Below are positions 1-7,297 of a stretch of 19,370 nucleotides of DNA, piece by piece; position 1 is the first letter of the stretch; each line of letters starts with the position of its first letter. The notes beneath the pieces were generated by a model. It saw only the letters and a list, made by a program, of their open reading frames with translations. It had not been told where the DNA came from and searched no databases. The stretch lies in assembly GCA_020849195.1 (NCBI GenBank), contig JADLGT010000094.1, forward strand, positions 1 to 19,370, written 5' to 3'. This DNA is from Bacteroidia bacterium. GTDB taxonomy: Bacteria > Bacteroidota > Bacteroidia > JABDFU01. The position numbers and the translations under genes are program-made.

Positions 1-300
1 AAAGTAGATTTTATAAGCAATTTCGATTGGCAACTCACGCTGATAGTTTTGGTTATTGCCGTTGTGTGCAAATCGCTTGGGGCAAGCCTTGGAGCATATA
101 TAGGCGGATTAAAACGTAACGAATCGCTTGCAGTCGGCTTTGGACTAACAGCACGTGGTGCTATGGAAATTATTTTAGGGACTTTGGCCTTAAATGCAGG
201 TTTGATTCACGAAAAAATGTTTGTATCGTTAGTGGTTATGGCTTTGGTTACAAGTTTAATCAGCGGACCGCTCATAAAGTATTTTACCAAAGAACAGTAA
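1..300 (+). CDS. Cation:proton antiporter (CPA2 family), C-terminal fragment
   Basis: This is the last 99 codons of a membrane antiporter whose start lies left of the window; the frame is open from base 1 and ends in TAA at 298-300. The visible part is very hydrophobic and holds the final transmembrane helices. The stretch with LTARGAMEIILG followed by LVVMALVTSLISGP closely resembles the end of the membrane domain of CPA2-type Na+/H+ or K+/H+ exchangers (NapA/KefB-like). Proteins of this family exchange cytoplasmic cations for protons across the inner membrane. The protein stops only a few residues after the last helix, so it has no C-terminal TrkA-N/RCK or universal-stress domain. The next gene starts one base after its stop codon, so the two are probably cotranscribed. 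The ion specificity cannot be told from this fragment. Confidence 0.85.
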   Translation, partial: KVDFISNFDWQLTLIVLVIAVVCKSLGASLGAYIGGLKRNESLAVGFGLTARGAMEIILGTLALNAGLIHEKMFVSLVVMALVTSLISGPLIKYFTKEQ

Positions 301-301
301 T

Positions 302-883
302 ATGCTCGGATTAAAATTACCCACCGACCCGCGTTGGGCTCATATTGCCGAATCTAATCTTAAAGAAATATTAATTGACCATGCTTGGTGCGAACAAAAA
401 GCTGCATCCAATGCCATTTCGTTAATCGTAAATTATCCCGAATTTACTGAAATGGTAAATGTATTATTGGCTATAGCCAAAGAAGAGCTTGAACATTTTG
501 CCAGGGTACACGAAAAAATTACTGCGAGAGGATTTGTTTTAGGGCACGAACGCAAAGACAGTTATGTAAACGAACTGTATAAGTTTATGCGCAAAGGCAT
601 GAGTCGCGACATTGCATTGATGGATCGCTTACTTTTTGCAGCTATGATAGAAGCCCGCAGTTGCGAACGTTTTAAAGTGTTAAGCGAAACAATTTCCGAC
701 AAAGAGCTTTCTGAATTTTACCGCGAGTTAATGGCAAGCGAGGCGGGTCATTACACAAGCTTTATTCAGCTCGCAAAAAAATACCTGAACCCCGTTGAGG
801 TAGATAACCGCTGGAAGGAATGGTTAGCCTACGAATCGAAAATAATTATGAGTTACGGAAAAAGTGAAACAATACATGGATAG
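302..883 (+). CDS. miaE: tRNA-(ms2io6A)-hydroxylase MiaE
   Basis: This is a 193-residue non-haem di-iron monooxygenase of the ferritin-like fold. In known bacteria MiaE hydroxylates the isopentenyl group of (ms2)i6A at position 37 of tRNAs that read U-starting codons, after MiaA and MiaB have acted. The sequence shows the expected four-helix ligand set: Glu31 (context DHAWCEQK), Glu62 and His65 (EELEHF), Glu117 (IEARSCERF), and Glu147 and His150 (SEAGHY). The length matches the family (about 190-270 residues, with the shorter form common). The ATG at 302 lies one base after the stop of the antiporter gene, giving an operon-like arrangement. No miaA or miaB is visible in this window. The family call is firm; the exact tRNA substrate form (with or without the methylthio group) is inferred. 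Confidence 0.92.
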   Translation: MLGLKLPTDPRWAHIAESNLKEILIDHAWCEQKAASNAISLIVNYPEFTEMVNVLLAIAKEELEHFARVHEKITARGFVLGHERKDSYVNELYKFMRKGMSRDIALMDRLLFAAMIEARSCERFKVLSETISDKELSEFYRELMASEAGHYTSFIQLAKKYLNPVEVDNRWKEWLAYESKIIMSYGKSETIHG

Positions 884-983
884 ACTTGGTGTGAATGTTG
901 ATAACCGGATGTTTGTAAATAAAATTCGTTTGTTAAATTCGTACCTGAACACTAACAATAATTTTAAAATAATAGTGAGATGA

Positions 984-1035
984 AACATCCTTGATACCTA
1001 TGGTATCACAAACACAAATGAATATCATGGGTGTT
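984..1035 (+). promoter_or_regulatory. Candidate structured 5' leader of glyA (long-range stem)
   Basis: The 205-bp gap between miaE and glyA holds no gene but is rich in inverted repeats. Bases 984-990 (AACATCC) can pair with 1029-1035 (GGGTGTT), seven pairs with one G-U. After a single T-T mismatch the stem can continue with 992-996 (TGATA) against 1023-1027 (TATCA). This extended stem uses the left half of the small palindrome at 993-1007, so the two folds exclude each other. That is the geometry expected of a switching leader, but chance pairing in AT-rich DNA cannot be excluded. I recognise no known riboswitch consensus and no T-tract that would make an intrinsic terminator. No convincing TAnnTTTG promoter was found in the gap. 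Confidence 0.3.
993..1007. repeat. Perfect palindrome GATACC-TAT-GGTATC
   Basis: The six-base arms are perfectly complementary around a three-base centre, 81 bases upstream of the glyA start codon. It could be a small RNA hairpin in the glyA leader or a dimeric DNA-binding operator. The left arm (993-996) is also claimed by the longer stem described for 984-1035, so both cannot form at once. It is not followed by a run of T and is not an intrinsic terminator. Confidence 0.5.
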
Positions 1036-1036
1036 C

Positions 1037-1055
1037 CCTGTCTGCAACAGGCAGG
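1037..1055. repeat. Hairpin CCTGTCTG-CAA-CAGGCAGG upstream of glyA
   Basis: The eight-base stem has one T-G wobble and a three-base loop and ends 33 bases before the glyA ATG. GC-rich palindromes of the CCTG-CAGG type are common in Bacteroidota intergenic DNA, so this may be a degenerate copy of a dispersed repeat rather than a dedicated control element. As RNA it would be the most stable local hairpin of the leader. The downstream sequence has no T-run, so termination is unlikely. Confidence 0.5.
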
Positions 1056-1088
1056 TATCTGACAATTACAAACCTAAAACATATACAG

Positions 1089-2363
1089 ATGAAAAAAGAT
1101 GCCGTTGTATTTAACCTGATAAAAGAAGAGTTGCACCGCCAAACGTATGGTGTTGAACTTATTGCTTCCGAAAACTATGTGAGCGACCAGGTAATGAAAG
1201 CCATGGGCTCATGTTTAACCAACAAATACGCCGAAGGGTTTCCAGGCAAGCGCTACTACGGAGGTTGCGAAGTAGTTGACAAAGTAGAACAGTTGGCTAT
1301 TGACAGAGCCAAACAATTGTTCAATGCCGAGTGGGCCAACGTGCAGCCCCACTCGGGTTCGCAAGCCAACGGTGCCGTTATGTTGGGCGTACTTAAACCC
1401 GGCGATACCATTCTTGGCTTCGACCTGTCGCATGGCGGACACCTCACACACGGATCGCCGGTTAACTTTTCGGGGAAAACTTACCGTGCAACTTTTTACG
1501 GAGTTGAAAAAGAAACCGGTCGCATTGACTACAACAAGGTTGAAGCAAAAGCAATACAGGAAAAACCAAAACTTATTATCTGTGGCGCATCCTCTTACTC
1601 TAGAGACTGGGATTATAAACGTTTCCGTGAAATAGCCGATAAAGTTGGTGCTTTACTTTTAGCCGACATTTCGCATCCGGCTGGCTTAATTGCCCGCGGG
1701 CTGATGAACGACCCCATGCCACATTGCCACATTGTTACTACAACTACACACAAAACGCTGCGTGGCCCGCGCGGTGGAATGATTTTGATGGGAAAAGATT
1801 TTCCAAATCCATGGGGGCTAACAACTCCTAAAGGCGAAATTAAAATGAGGTCGGCTGTGTTGGATGGAGCGGTGTTTCCCGGCTCGCAAGGCGGTCCGCT
1901 CGAACATGTTATTGCCGCTAAAGCTATTGCCTTTGGCGAAGCGCTGCAAGACAGCTTTATGAAATATGTATTGCAGGTAACAAAAAATGCAAAAGTAATG
2001 GCCAAATGTTTTGTTGATAAAGGATATGGAGTTATTTCGGGCGGTACCGATAACCACTGTATGCTTATTGACCTGCGTTCGAAAAATTTAACAGGAAAAC
2101 AAGCCGAGAATGCGCTGGTGAAAGCCGACATCACCGTGAATAAAAACATGGTTCCGTTCGATGATAAATCACCATTTGTTACATCGGGTTTCCGGGTTGG
2201 AACTTCCGCAATCACCACCAGGGGCTTGAAAGAAAAAGACATTCCACAAATTGTAGATTTGATTGATGAGGTGCTGATGAATTGTGAAAACGAAAAAATA
2301 ATTGCGGCAGTAAGAAAAAAAGTGAATACCAAAATGAAAAAATATCCATTGTTTGCATACTAA
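1089..2363 (+). CDS. glyA: Serine hydroxymethyltransferase
   Basis: This cytoplasmic PLP enzyme interconverts serine plus tetrahydrofolate with glycine plus 5,10-methylene-tetrahydrofolate, and so supplies glycine and one-carbon units for purines, thymidylate and methionine. The 424-residue length fits the family (E. coli has 417). Hallmarks include IASENYVS (25-32), the glycine-rich [14 protein letters not shown] region (116-129), the cofactor-contacting Asp193 and His196 in LADISHPAG, and the Schiff-base Lys222 in [14 protein letters not shown]. The ATG at 1089 gives the normal N-terminus. It is preceded by a 205-bp leader with inverted repeats. The next gene begins about 20 bases after the stop and fahA follows, so glyA may head a three-gene transcript. 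The reverse strand carries long accidental open frames here, which reflects codon composition and not real genes. Confidence 0.97.
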   Translation: MKKDAVVFNLIKEELHRQTYGVELIASENYVSDQVMKAMGSCLTNKYAEGFPGKRYYGGCEVVDKVEQLAIDRAKQLFNAEWANVQPHSGSQANGAVMLGVLKPGDTILGFDLSHGGHLTHGSPVNFSGKTYRATFYGVEKETGRIDYNKVEAKAIQEKPKLIICGASSYSRDWDYKRFREIADKVGALLLADISHPAGLIARGLMNDPMPHCHIVTTTTHKTLRGPRGGMILMGKDFPNPWGLTTPKGEIKMRSAVLDGAVFPGSQGGPLEHVIAAKAIAFGEALQDSFMKYVLQVTKNAKVMAKCFVDKGYGVISGGTDNHCMLIDLRSKNLTGKQAENALVKADITVNKNMVPFDDKSPFVTSGFRVGTSAITTRGLKEKDIPQIVDLIDEVLMNCENEKIIAAVRKKVNTKMKKYPLFAY

Positions 2364-2382
2364 TTTTTTAAAATCAATAACC

Positions 2383-3876
2383 TTGAGAAAACAAATTCTT
2401 TTTACAATTGTATTTGGAGCAGCTCTTGCTGTACATTCAAAAACATACTATATCAGCAACAGCGGGAAGGATAGCAACAACGGGCTTTCTACCGGATTGG
2501 CGTTTTTAACCATTCAAAAAGCTACCGACATGGTTGTTGCCGGCGATAGCATTTTGGTAGCCGATGGCAATTACACAGGTTTCAACCACATGAATAAAGC
2601 CAATGGTACGTCCAGCGATCCTATTGTGTACATGGCCACCGGAAAAAACGTGTGGATAACCACTCCAAAATACAACAACAACGGTATTAATATTGAAAAT
2701 AACAATTATGTTGAAGTGATTGGATTCAACATAAAAAAAATGCTGAAAGAAGGTATCCGCGCTGTTACTGCGGACCACATCACCATAAGGAATAACTATT
2801 GCGACAGTTGCTACAGAGGCATATTCACCGGATTTACCGATTACCTTACCGTTGAAAATAATGTTTGCAGACGCTCGCACGGAGAACACGGAATATATGT
2901 GTCGAACAACAGCGATAATGCCGTTGTGCGCTACAACGTGTGCAGCTATAATACAAGATCGGGCATACAGTTCAATCCCGATATATCCAGCGGAGCACCT
3001 GGAATAAGTGTTAACTCGACAATTACACACAACATTATTTTCGAAAACAAAACAGGTGCAGGGCTTAACCTGCAAGGGCTTGACGGAGCCATTGTGGCTA
3101 ATAATCTTATTTACAACAACCGCAACTCATCCGGCATCACACTTTTCCACGGCGATGCAGCGGCGGGCTGTAAAAATGTGAAAGTGTACAACAACACCAT
3201 TATTGTCCCTGCCGACGGTCGCTGGGCACTTCATGTTATTGACGACGCAAGCAACATAACTATTTACAACAACATTCTCATCAACCTCCACTCGTGGAAA
3301 GGAGCCATTGCACTCGAAAAAGAAACTTACACACAAACCGGCATTGTAAGCAATTACAATGTTGTGAGCGATAAATTTTGCGACGTAGATGACGGATGCT
3401 CCAAAAACCTTGCAACATGGGAAGGTTATGGTTACGACCAAAATTCAATTCTTGCCCCTGCACTTACTGCACTTTTTGCAGATGCGAACAATAACGATTA
3501 TCACCTGAAGAGCGGAGCTGTTGCAGTTAATGCAGGAACAGCGATAGTTTCGACCGACGTAACCAACGACCGAGACATGAAACCTCGCCCCATTGGTGGA
3601 ACATACGATATAGGTTGTTATGAGTACGACCCAAGTACAGGCACATATTCTGTTTCCAAAAAAAATAATTACTTCGTTATCCGGAACGAAAATGAAATAA
3701 CCATCGCTAACATTTCCGCATCCGACGAAGTTCAAGTCTTCGATATTGAGGGTCGGCTTATACACACCGGTTCGATATGGAATACCGACAATGTAACGCC
3801 GGGTATTTATTTTTTCAGGGTCCTGTCCGCACGCAACGAATTACTGGGAGCGGAAAAAATAATTGTATCCCATTAA
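2383..3876 (+). CDS. Secreted right-handed beta-helix protein with T9SS C-terminal sorting domain
   Basis: This is a predicted 497-residue exported protein. I choose the TTG at 2383 as start because it gives a short basic N-terminus and a hydrophobic signal peptide (RKQILFTIVFGAALAVHS, residues 2-19). An upstream in-frame TTG at 2353 would overlap glyA and precede the signal by ten residues, and the next in-frame ATG would lose it. Residues 22-64 (YYISNSGKDSNNG onward) resemble the first turn of DUF1565/NosD-like beta-helices. Residues about 80-320 show repeated N-rich turns such as ITIRNNYC, LTVENNVC and VKVYNNTI, typical of parallel beta-helix rungs. Residues about 370-415 (AVNAG...RPIGGTYDIGCYE) match a choice-of-anchor Q segment. 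Residues about 423-497, ending GIYFFRV...EKIIVSH, look like a type A T9SS sorting domain. Such proteins are often polysaccharide-active or adhesive, but no catalytic residues can be assigned. It sits between glyA and fahA with gaps of 19 and 12 bases. Confidence 0.85.
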   Translation: MRKQILFTIVFGAALAVHSKTYYISNSGKDSNNGLSTGLAFLTIQKATDMVVAGDSILVADGNYTGFNHMNKANGTSSDPIVYMATGKNVWITTPKYNNNGINIENNNYVEVIGFNIKKMLKEGIRAVTADHITIRNNYCDSCYRGIFTGFTDYLTVENNVCRRSHGEHGIYVSNNSDNAVVRYNVCSYNTRSGIQFNPDISSGAPGISVNSTITHNIIFENKTGAGLNLQGLDGAIVANNLIYNNRNSSGITLFHGDAAAGCKNVKVYNNTIIVPADGRWALHVIDDASNITIYNNILINLHSWKGAIALEKETYTQTGIVSNYNVVSDKFCDVDDGCSKNLATWEGYGYDQNSILAPALTALFADANNNDYHLKSGAVAVNAGTAIVSTDVTNDRDMKPRPIGGTYDIGCYEYDPSTGTYSVSKKNNYFVIRNENEITIANISASDEVQVFDIEGRLIHTGSIWNTDNVTPGIYFFRVLSARNELLGAEKIIVSH

Positions 3877-3888
3877 GTCAAAAAAATT

Positions 3889-5166
3889 ATGCTTATCATT
3901 CCCAATAATCCTTCGCTCAAATCGTGGATAACCGTAAACAAGGACAGCGATTTTCCCATTCAAAATTTACCTTTCGGTATTTTTAAAACAGATGGGCTAA
4001 AACCACGTACAGGTGTGGCTATTGGCGACTATGTGCTTGACCTTGCTGCCGTATCGAAACTTGGTTATTTCAACGATTTACGATTCGACACGCAGGTGTT
4101 TTCAAAACCTTTTCTCAACGACTTTATCGCACTTGGACAACCTGTGTGGCGGGCAGTTCGCCAACGTGTTTCGGATTTATTAAATGCTGCAAACGCCGAA
4201 TTACGTGACAACTCCAATGCACAAAAAAAAGTATTGCTTGCATTAAAAGATGTGCAAATGATGATGCCTGTTAAAGTAGGCGACTATACCGATTTTTATT
4301 CGAGCATTGACCACGCAACCAATATGGGTAAAATGTTGCGCGACCCGGCAAATGCACTGTTGCCCAATTGGAAATACATACCGGTTGGTTATCATGGCAG
4401 AGCCTCTTCCATTGTTGTTTCGGGTGCAAATTTTCGCCGACCAAAAGGTCAACAAAAACCCGCAGGAGTTGAAACCCCGGTATTTGGTCCCACTAAATTA
4501 CTCGACATTGAACTTGAAACAGCTTTTATTATTGGAAAGCCAACCCAACTTGGAGAAAGTGTAACTACTTCGCAAGCCGGCGATCATATTTTCGGAATGG
4601 TTTTATTTAACGATTGGAGCGCGCGCGATATTCAATCGTGGGAGTATGTTCCACTGGGACCTTTTCTCGCAAAAAATTTTGTGTCGGTTATTTCGCCCTG
4701 GGTGGTAACACTCGATGCGCTGGAACCTTATCGGGTAGAAGGCTATAAGCAGGAACCCGAAGTGTTTCCCTATTTACAATACACAGGCAAAAAAAACATC
4801 GACATCAACCTCGAAGTATTTATTGAAAGCAAAGGAACCCAAGCTTTCAAAATATGTTCATCCAACTACAAATACATGTACTGGACAATGGAGCAACAAC
4901 TTGCACATCACACCGTAAACGGCTGCAACATCAACGTGGGCGATTTGATGGCATCGGGTACTATAAGCGGACCCGATGAAGGCTCTTTTGGATCGATGAT
5001 GGAATTAACCTGGCGCGGAACTAAACCTATTCAATTGCCTGATGGTAGCGAGCGTAAATTTATTAATGATGGTGATACTGTCATCGTCAAAGGATTCGCT
5101 CAAAAAAATGGAGTGCGAATTGGGTTCGGTGAGTGTAAGTCAACCGTTATTGCAGCCACATTATAA
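3889..5166 (+). CDS. fahA: Fumarylacetoacetase
   Basis: This cytoplasmic hydrolase catalyses the last step of tyrosine/phenylalanine degradation, fumarylacetoacetate to fumarate and acetoacetate. The 425-residue length matches the eukaryotic-type enzyme, with the N-terminal SH3-like domain (KDSDFPIQNLPFGIFKT, 18-34) followed by the catalytic FAH fold. Metal and active-site residues known from mouse FAH are all present at a constant offset of nine: Asp135 and His142 (DFYSSIDHATNMG), Glu208 and Glu210 (DIELETAF), Asp242, Arg246 and Gln249 (NDWSARDIQSWEYVPLG), and Lys262. The Ca2+-binding set is therefore complete and the enzyme should be active. The ATG at 3889 starts 12 bases after the beta-helix gene. 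The other tyrosine-degradation genes (hppD, hmgA) are not in this window. The gene ends in a convergent junction with the minus-strand acyltransferase operon. Confidence 0.97.
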   Translation: MLIIPNNPSLKSWITVNKDSDFPIQNLPFGIFKTDGLKPRTGVAIGDYVLDLAAVSKLGYFNDLRFDTQVFSKPFLNDFIALGQPVWRAVRQRVSDLLNAANAELRDNSNAQKKVLLALKDVQMMMPVKVGDYTDFYSSIDHATNMGKMLRDPANALLPNWKYIPVGYHGRASSIVVSGANFRRPKGQQKPAGVETPVFGPTKLLDIELETAFIIGKPTQLGESVTTSQAGDHIFGMVLFNDWSARDIQSWEYVPLGPFLAKNFVSVISPWVVTLDALEPYRVEGYKQEPEVFPYLQYTGKKNIDINLEVFIESKGTQAFKICSSNYKYMYWTMEQQLAHHTVNGCNINVGDLMASGTISGPDEGSFGSMMELTWRGTKPIQLPDGSERKFINDGDTVIVKGFAQKNGVRIGFGECKSTVIAATL

Positions 5167-5202
5167 TCAAAGGGAACTTCAGCTCTGTAATGAAACCCTA
5201 AA

Positions 5203-5248
5203 AGCATCATCCAAACGATTTTTAATTTAAGTCTTTCTGTATGATGCT
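5203..5248. repeat. Inverted repeat AGCATCAT...ATGATGCT at convergent gene ends
   Basis: Eight-base perfect arms (5203-5210 and 5241-5248) are separated by a 30-base AT-rich loop, spanning the end of the fahA transcript and the last codons of the facing glsB-like gene. A stem here could stabilise the 3' ends of both convergent mRNAs. It is not a classical intrinsic terminator for either strand: the loop is long, the stem is not GC-rich and the T-rich stretch lies inside the loop. The 60-bp gap between the two stop codons holds nothing else I can recognise. Confidence 0.35.
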
Positions 5249-6153
5249 ACATGCCGCTCTTTTTTGGTATCGTATATATCAGCAATAGTTACCAGTATTC
5301 CGGTTTCTTCCACTTCGCCAAAGTGCGTATTGATAGCGGTTCCAAAAGTGTGCATAGTAGCGGAAAGGTTCATGTATGAATTAATAAGCGGAGGAATATT
5401 TTCGCCCAACGAACGTACATTTTGATTGAGCAGGCGATGACCGTCTTTATAGCTTTGCCCTTCGAGCGATTTTAAAAAAGCAGTCATGTCATTTTTTAGT
5501 TGAACAGGATTGTGAGGCCAAACTAATTTTTCATTATCCGGAAAATAATAGCTCATGAATGAGAGTATCATATCGCGGGCTGTTGTATTAAAATCGGTGT
5601 ACATGGTTACTTTTCCGTAAAGGTATTTTACATCGGCGTTGTCAACTACCAAAGCTCCGAGCCCGTCCCACAAATTATCGAGTGAAAATAAACCTTTACG
5701 GTTTTCGCTGCTTGGTTGAAACTTGGGTTGAACGAAGGAGCGCCCCAATTCAATGGTATAAGGAAGATATTTTTGTTTAAAGGTTTCTGAAAATTCAAAC
5801 AACTCCGTTGTAGCCAAATTTATTTCGCCCTGCGGACCGATGGAGTCAGCACAATGTATATAGCGATATCCGCCTACTATTTCCCTTTCAGCCGGGTTCC
5901 ATACAATAAGTTGTTTGTAGGGTGTAGTTGATACATCAAAATTGTCAATATCAGTTTCCTTACCTGTGCCGCCGCCGGCATCTCGAAAAGTAATTTCACG
6001 TAGCCGGCCTATTTCGAGCATTACATTTGGAGAATCGTTATTGGTGATTACATAAATTTCATTGCTTCCATTGTTGGTGTCGCGCACAAATTTTTCTTTT
6101 GTGAGTTCGGCAAGTAAAATTTCTCTGCTTATGGGGGCAATAATTTCCTTCAT
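5227..6153 (-). CDS. glsB: GNAT-type N-acyltransferase, GlsB-like (glycine/amino lipid synthesis)
   Basis: This 308-residue protein belongs to the OlsB/GlsB-like GNAT acyltransferases (Acetyltransf_5 or 'hemolysin' annotation). It closely resembles, from memory, the Bacteroides thetaiotaomicron GlsB that N-acylates glycine with a 3-hydroxy fatty acyl group, the first step to monoacyl and then diacyl glycine lipids. Landmarks are EIYVITNNDSPNVMLEIGRL (32-51), REITFRDAGGGTGK (52-65), IVGGYRYI (92-99), ELGRSFV (135-141) and LDNLWDGLGALV (158-169). The ATG complement at 6151-6153 lies 19 bases after the stop of the PlsC-like partner, so the two form one minus-strand operon. Substrate is inferred from the family and the pairing: glycine is likeliest, but ornithine or serine-glycine headgroups are possible. 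It would act at the inner face of the inner membrane using acyl-ACP. Confidence 0.82.
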   Translation of the reverse strand: MKEIIAPISREILLAELTKEKFVRDTNNGSNEIYVITNNDSPNVMLEIGRLREITFRDAGGGTGKETDIDNFDVSTTPYKQLIVWNPAEREIVGGYRYIHCADSIGPQGEINLATTELFEFSETFKQKYLPYTIELGRSFVQPKFQPSSENRKGLFSLDNLWDGLGALVVDNADVKYLYGKVTMYTDFNTTARDMILSFMSYYFPDNEKLVWPHNPVQLKNDMTAFLKSLEGQSYKDGHRLLNQNVRSLGENIPPLINSYMNLSATMHTFGTAINTHFGEVEETGILVTIADIYDTKKERHVASYRKT

Positions 6154-6172
6154 GGTAAATTAATTACTGAAT

Positions 6173-7027
6173 TTATACGGACAAAACCGGCAAATGTTTC
6201 CTTCCGGTTGGCAACCCATACACGTGTTCTTTCACAGCTCTGGCCCAATGCCTGTCCGAATGTTCTTTTGAAAAAGTAGTATATGAGATAGCCTCACCAA
6301 ATATAATGTTTATGTTTCTGTTTCGTTGTTTGTACATTTCATTTACAAGATAAAACATTTCAATGTTTGATTGAATACCCATTCTTTTTCGCCATAATCC
6401 GAGGTTGTAAAAAAAGTTTGAGTTTCGGGCATCAATATAAACAGGTATAATATTTCGTTTGTGTTTAACCGATTGCGTAATAAAACTTTTATGCCAGTCC
6501 AAATCTTTAATTACTCCTTTTTGCTTACGCGATACAAGTCCTGCGGGAAATATTAGTGTACAGTTATCCGATGAATATGTATTGGAAATGCGCTGTATAT
6601 TTTCGGTCGCATTTTTTCCGTGCTTATTAATAGGAACAAATAAAGAACCGAGATTTTCAAGCACCATCAAAATATCGTTTACTAAAAATTTCATGTCGCT
6701 GCGTACCTTACTCATCTCAATCATTAGTGGCAGTGCATCGAGACCTCCCAGCGGATGGTTGGCAGCAATTACACATCCTCCGGATTTAGGGATGTGCTGA
6801 AGTCCTTCGCTGGTAATATTCACTTCAAACTCATTAACAACGGCTTTTGCGAAATCAAGCCCGTAATCATTGACATGTTTCTGCAGAAAAATATTTACTT
6901 CATCCTGATGAATAATTTTCTTTATATAGTTTAATATAAAGCGAGGCAACAGCTTCAGCAGTCCGGGATTTTTCTCTCCAATAATTTTTTCTATATCCAC
7001 CCGAAGTATTTTTTTCTCTGAATCCAT
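6173..7027 (-). CDS. glsA: PlsC-family O-acyltransferase, GlsA-like
   Basis: This 284-residue acyltransferase belongs to the lysophosphatidic-acid acyltransferase (PlsC) superfamily. The active-site block is AANHPLGGLDALP (88-100) with His91 and Asp97; the spacing is His-x5-Asp rather than the classical His-x4-Asp, a form I associate with this GlsA/OlsA-like group. Downstream blocks are FVPINKHG (130-137) and IFPAGLVSRKQKG (159-171), equivalent to the FPEG substrate-binding motif. In Bacteroides, GlsA is thought to esterify the 3-hydroxyl of the N-acyl glycine made by GlsB to give the diacylated lipid. This gene is the first of the minus-strand pair and is transcribed divergently from mraZ. 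A generic 1-acyl-glycerol-3-phosphate acyltransferase role is the alternative, but the neighbouring GNAT gene favours aminolipid synthesis. Confidence 0.8.
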   Translation of the reverse strand: MDSEKKILRVDIEKIIGEKNPGLLKLLPRFILNYIKKIIHQDEVNIFLQKHVNDYGLDFAKAVVNEFEVNITSEGLQHIPKSGGCVIAANHPLGGLDALPLMIEMSKVRSDMKFLVNDILMVLENLGSLFVPINKHGKNATENIQRISNTYSSDNCTLIFPAGLVSRKQKGVIKDLDWHKSFITQSVKHKRNIIPVYIDARNSNFFYNLGLWRKRMGIQSNIEMFYLVNEMYKQRNRNINIIFGEAISYTTFSKEHSDRHWARAVKEHVYGLPTGRKHLPVLSV

Positions 7028-7235
7028 ATTGAAAGGTCGTAATTTTTTTATTTGTTCAAAACAACATCGCCCTCTCTTTTTCGCCCCACATTATACGTTC
7101 ACATAATTGCTGTTACAAGTAAATGTATAGTTTCTGAAACCATTAGCTGTACTTATGTTCGGCACGAAATCATTTTTCAAATCAACAATCTTTTCGTTTT
7201 CGTTTTTCATTGCTTCAGAAAAGTTTTCAACAAAA

Positions 7236-7260
7236 GTGGGAGAAAGTGGTAAAATGTGGG
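7236..7260 (+). promoter_or_regulatory. MraZ operator: three direct GTGG(G/T) boxes, 10-bp period
   Basis: GTGGGA at 7236, GTGGTA at 7246 and GTGGGA at 7256 are in the same orientation with exactly 10 bp from one to the next. This is the layout of the TGGG-N5 or AAAGTG direct repeats bound by MraZ upstream of its own gene in E. coli and Mycoplasma. The boxes end 37 bases before the mraZ ATG chosen here. Together with the position at the head of the dcw cluster, this supports autoregulation of the whole cluster by MraZ. Box 2 has T instead of G at the fifth position and is probably the weaker site. Confidence 0.85.
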
Positions 7261-7271
7261 AAAAATTTATG

Positions 7272-7279
7272 TAGCTTTA
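7272..7279 (+). promoter_or_regulatory. Possible -7 element (TAGCTTTA) of the mraZ promoter
   Basis: This octamer matches the Bacteroidota -7 consensus TAnnTTTG at all but the last base and lies 18 bases upstream of the mraZ ATG. No good -33 TTG is seen at the usual 19-21 base spacing. The region where it would sit is occupied by the second and third MraZ boxes, so MraZ binding would block polymerase there. The evidence is weak, because one-mismatch matches are common in AT-rich DNA. The rest of the 270-bp divergent gap (7028-7297) shows only AT-rich sequence. A similar one-mismatch element facing glsA lies at 7057-7064 (TTGTTTTG on the minus strand). Confidence 0.25.
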
Positions 7280-7297
7280 CACGCAAGAAATTTTTCT

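Noticed and set aside
1037..1062. Intrinsic terminator or glycine riboswitch upstream of glyA
   Set aside because: The hairpin is not followed by a T-run, and the conserved glycine-aptamer elements are not visible. Also no match to TPP, SAM or THF consensus elements by eye.
1613..2332. Long minus-strand open frame (239 codons) opposite glyA
   Set aside because: It lies wholly inside the well-supported glyA gene, resembles no family and reflects codon composition on the opposite strand. Several similar frames opposite the beta-helix gene, ftsI and murE were rejected for the same reason.
5042..5230. 62-codon plus-strand frame overlapping the end of fahA
   Set aside because: It is an out-of-frame shadow of fahA extending into the convergent gap, with no family resemblance.
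5167..5250. Rho-independent bidirectional terminator between fahA and the glsB-like gene
   Set aside because: The inverted repeat has a 30-base loop, moderate stem and the T-rich stretch inside the loop, so it is listed only as an inverted repeat.
7107..7136. Promoter TTG-N18-TAGTTTCT for mraZ
   Set aside because: The -7 half deviates from TAnnTTTG at two positions and it lies over 160 bases upstream of the gene and more than 100 bases upstream of the MraZ boxes. Not strong enough to annotate.
7052..7252. 66-codon plus-strand frame in the glsA-mraZ divergent gap
   Set aside because: It begins with TTG, has low-complexity phenylalanine-rich composition from AT-rich DNA, and runs through the MraZ operator. 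No recognisable protein.
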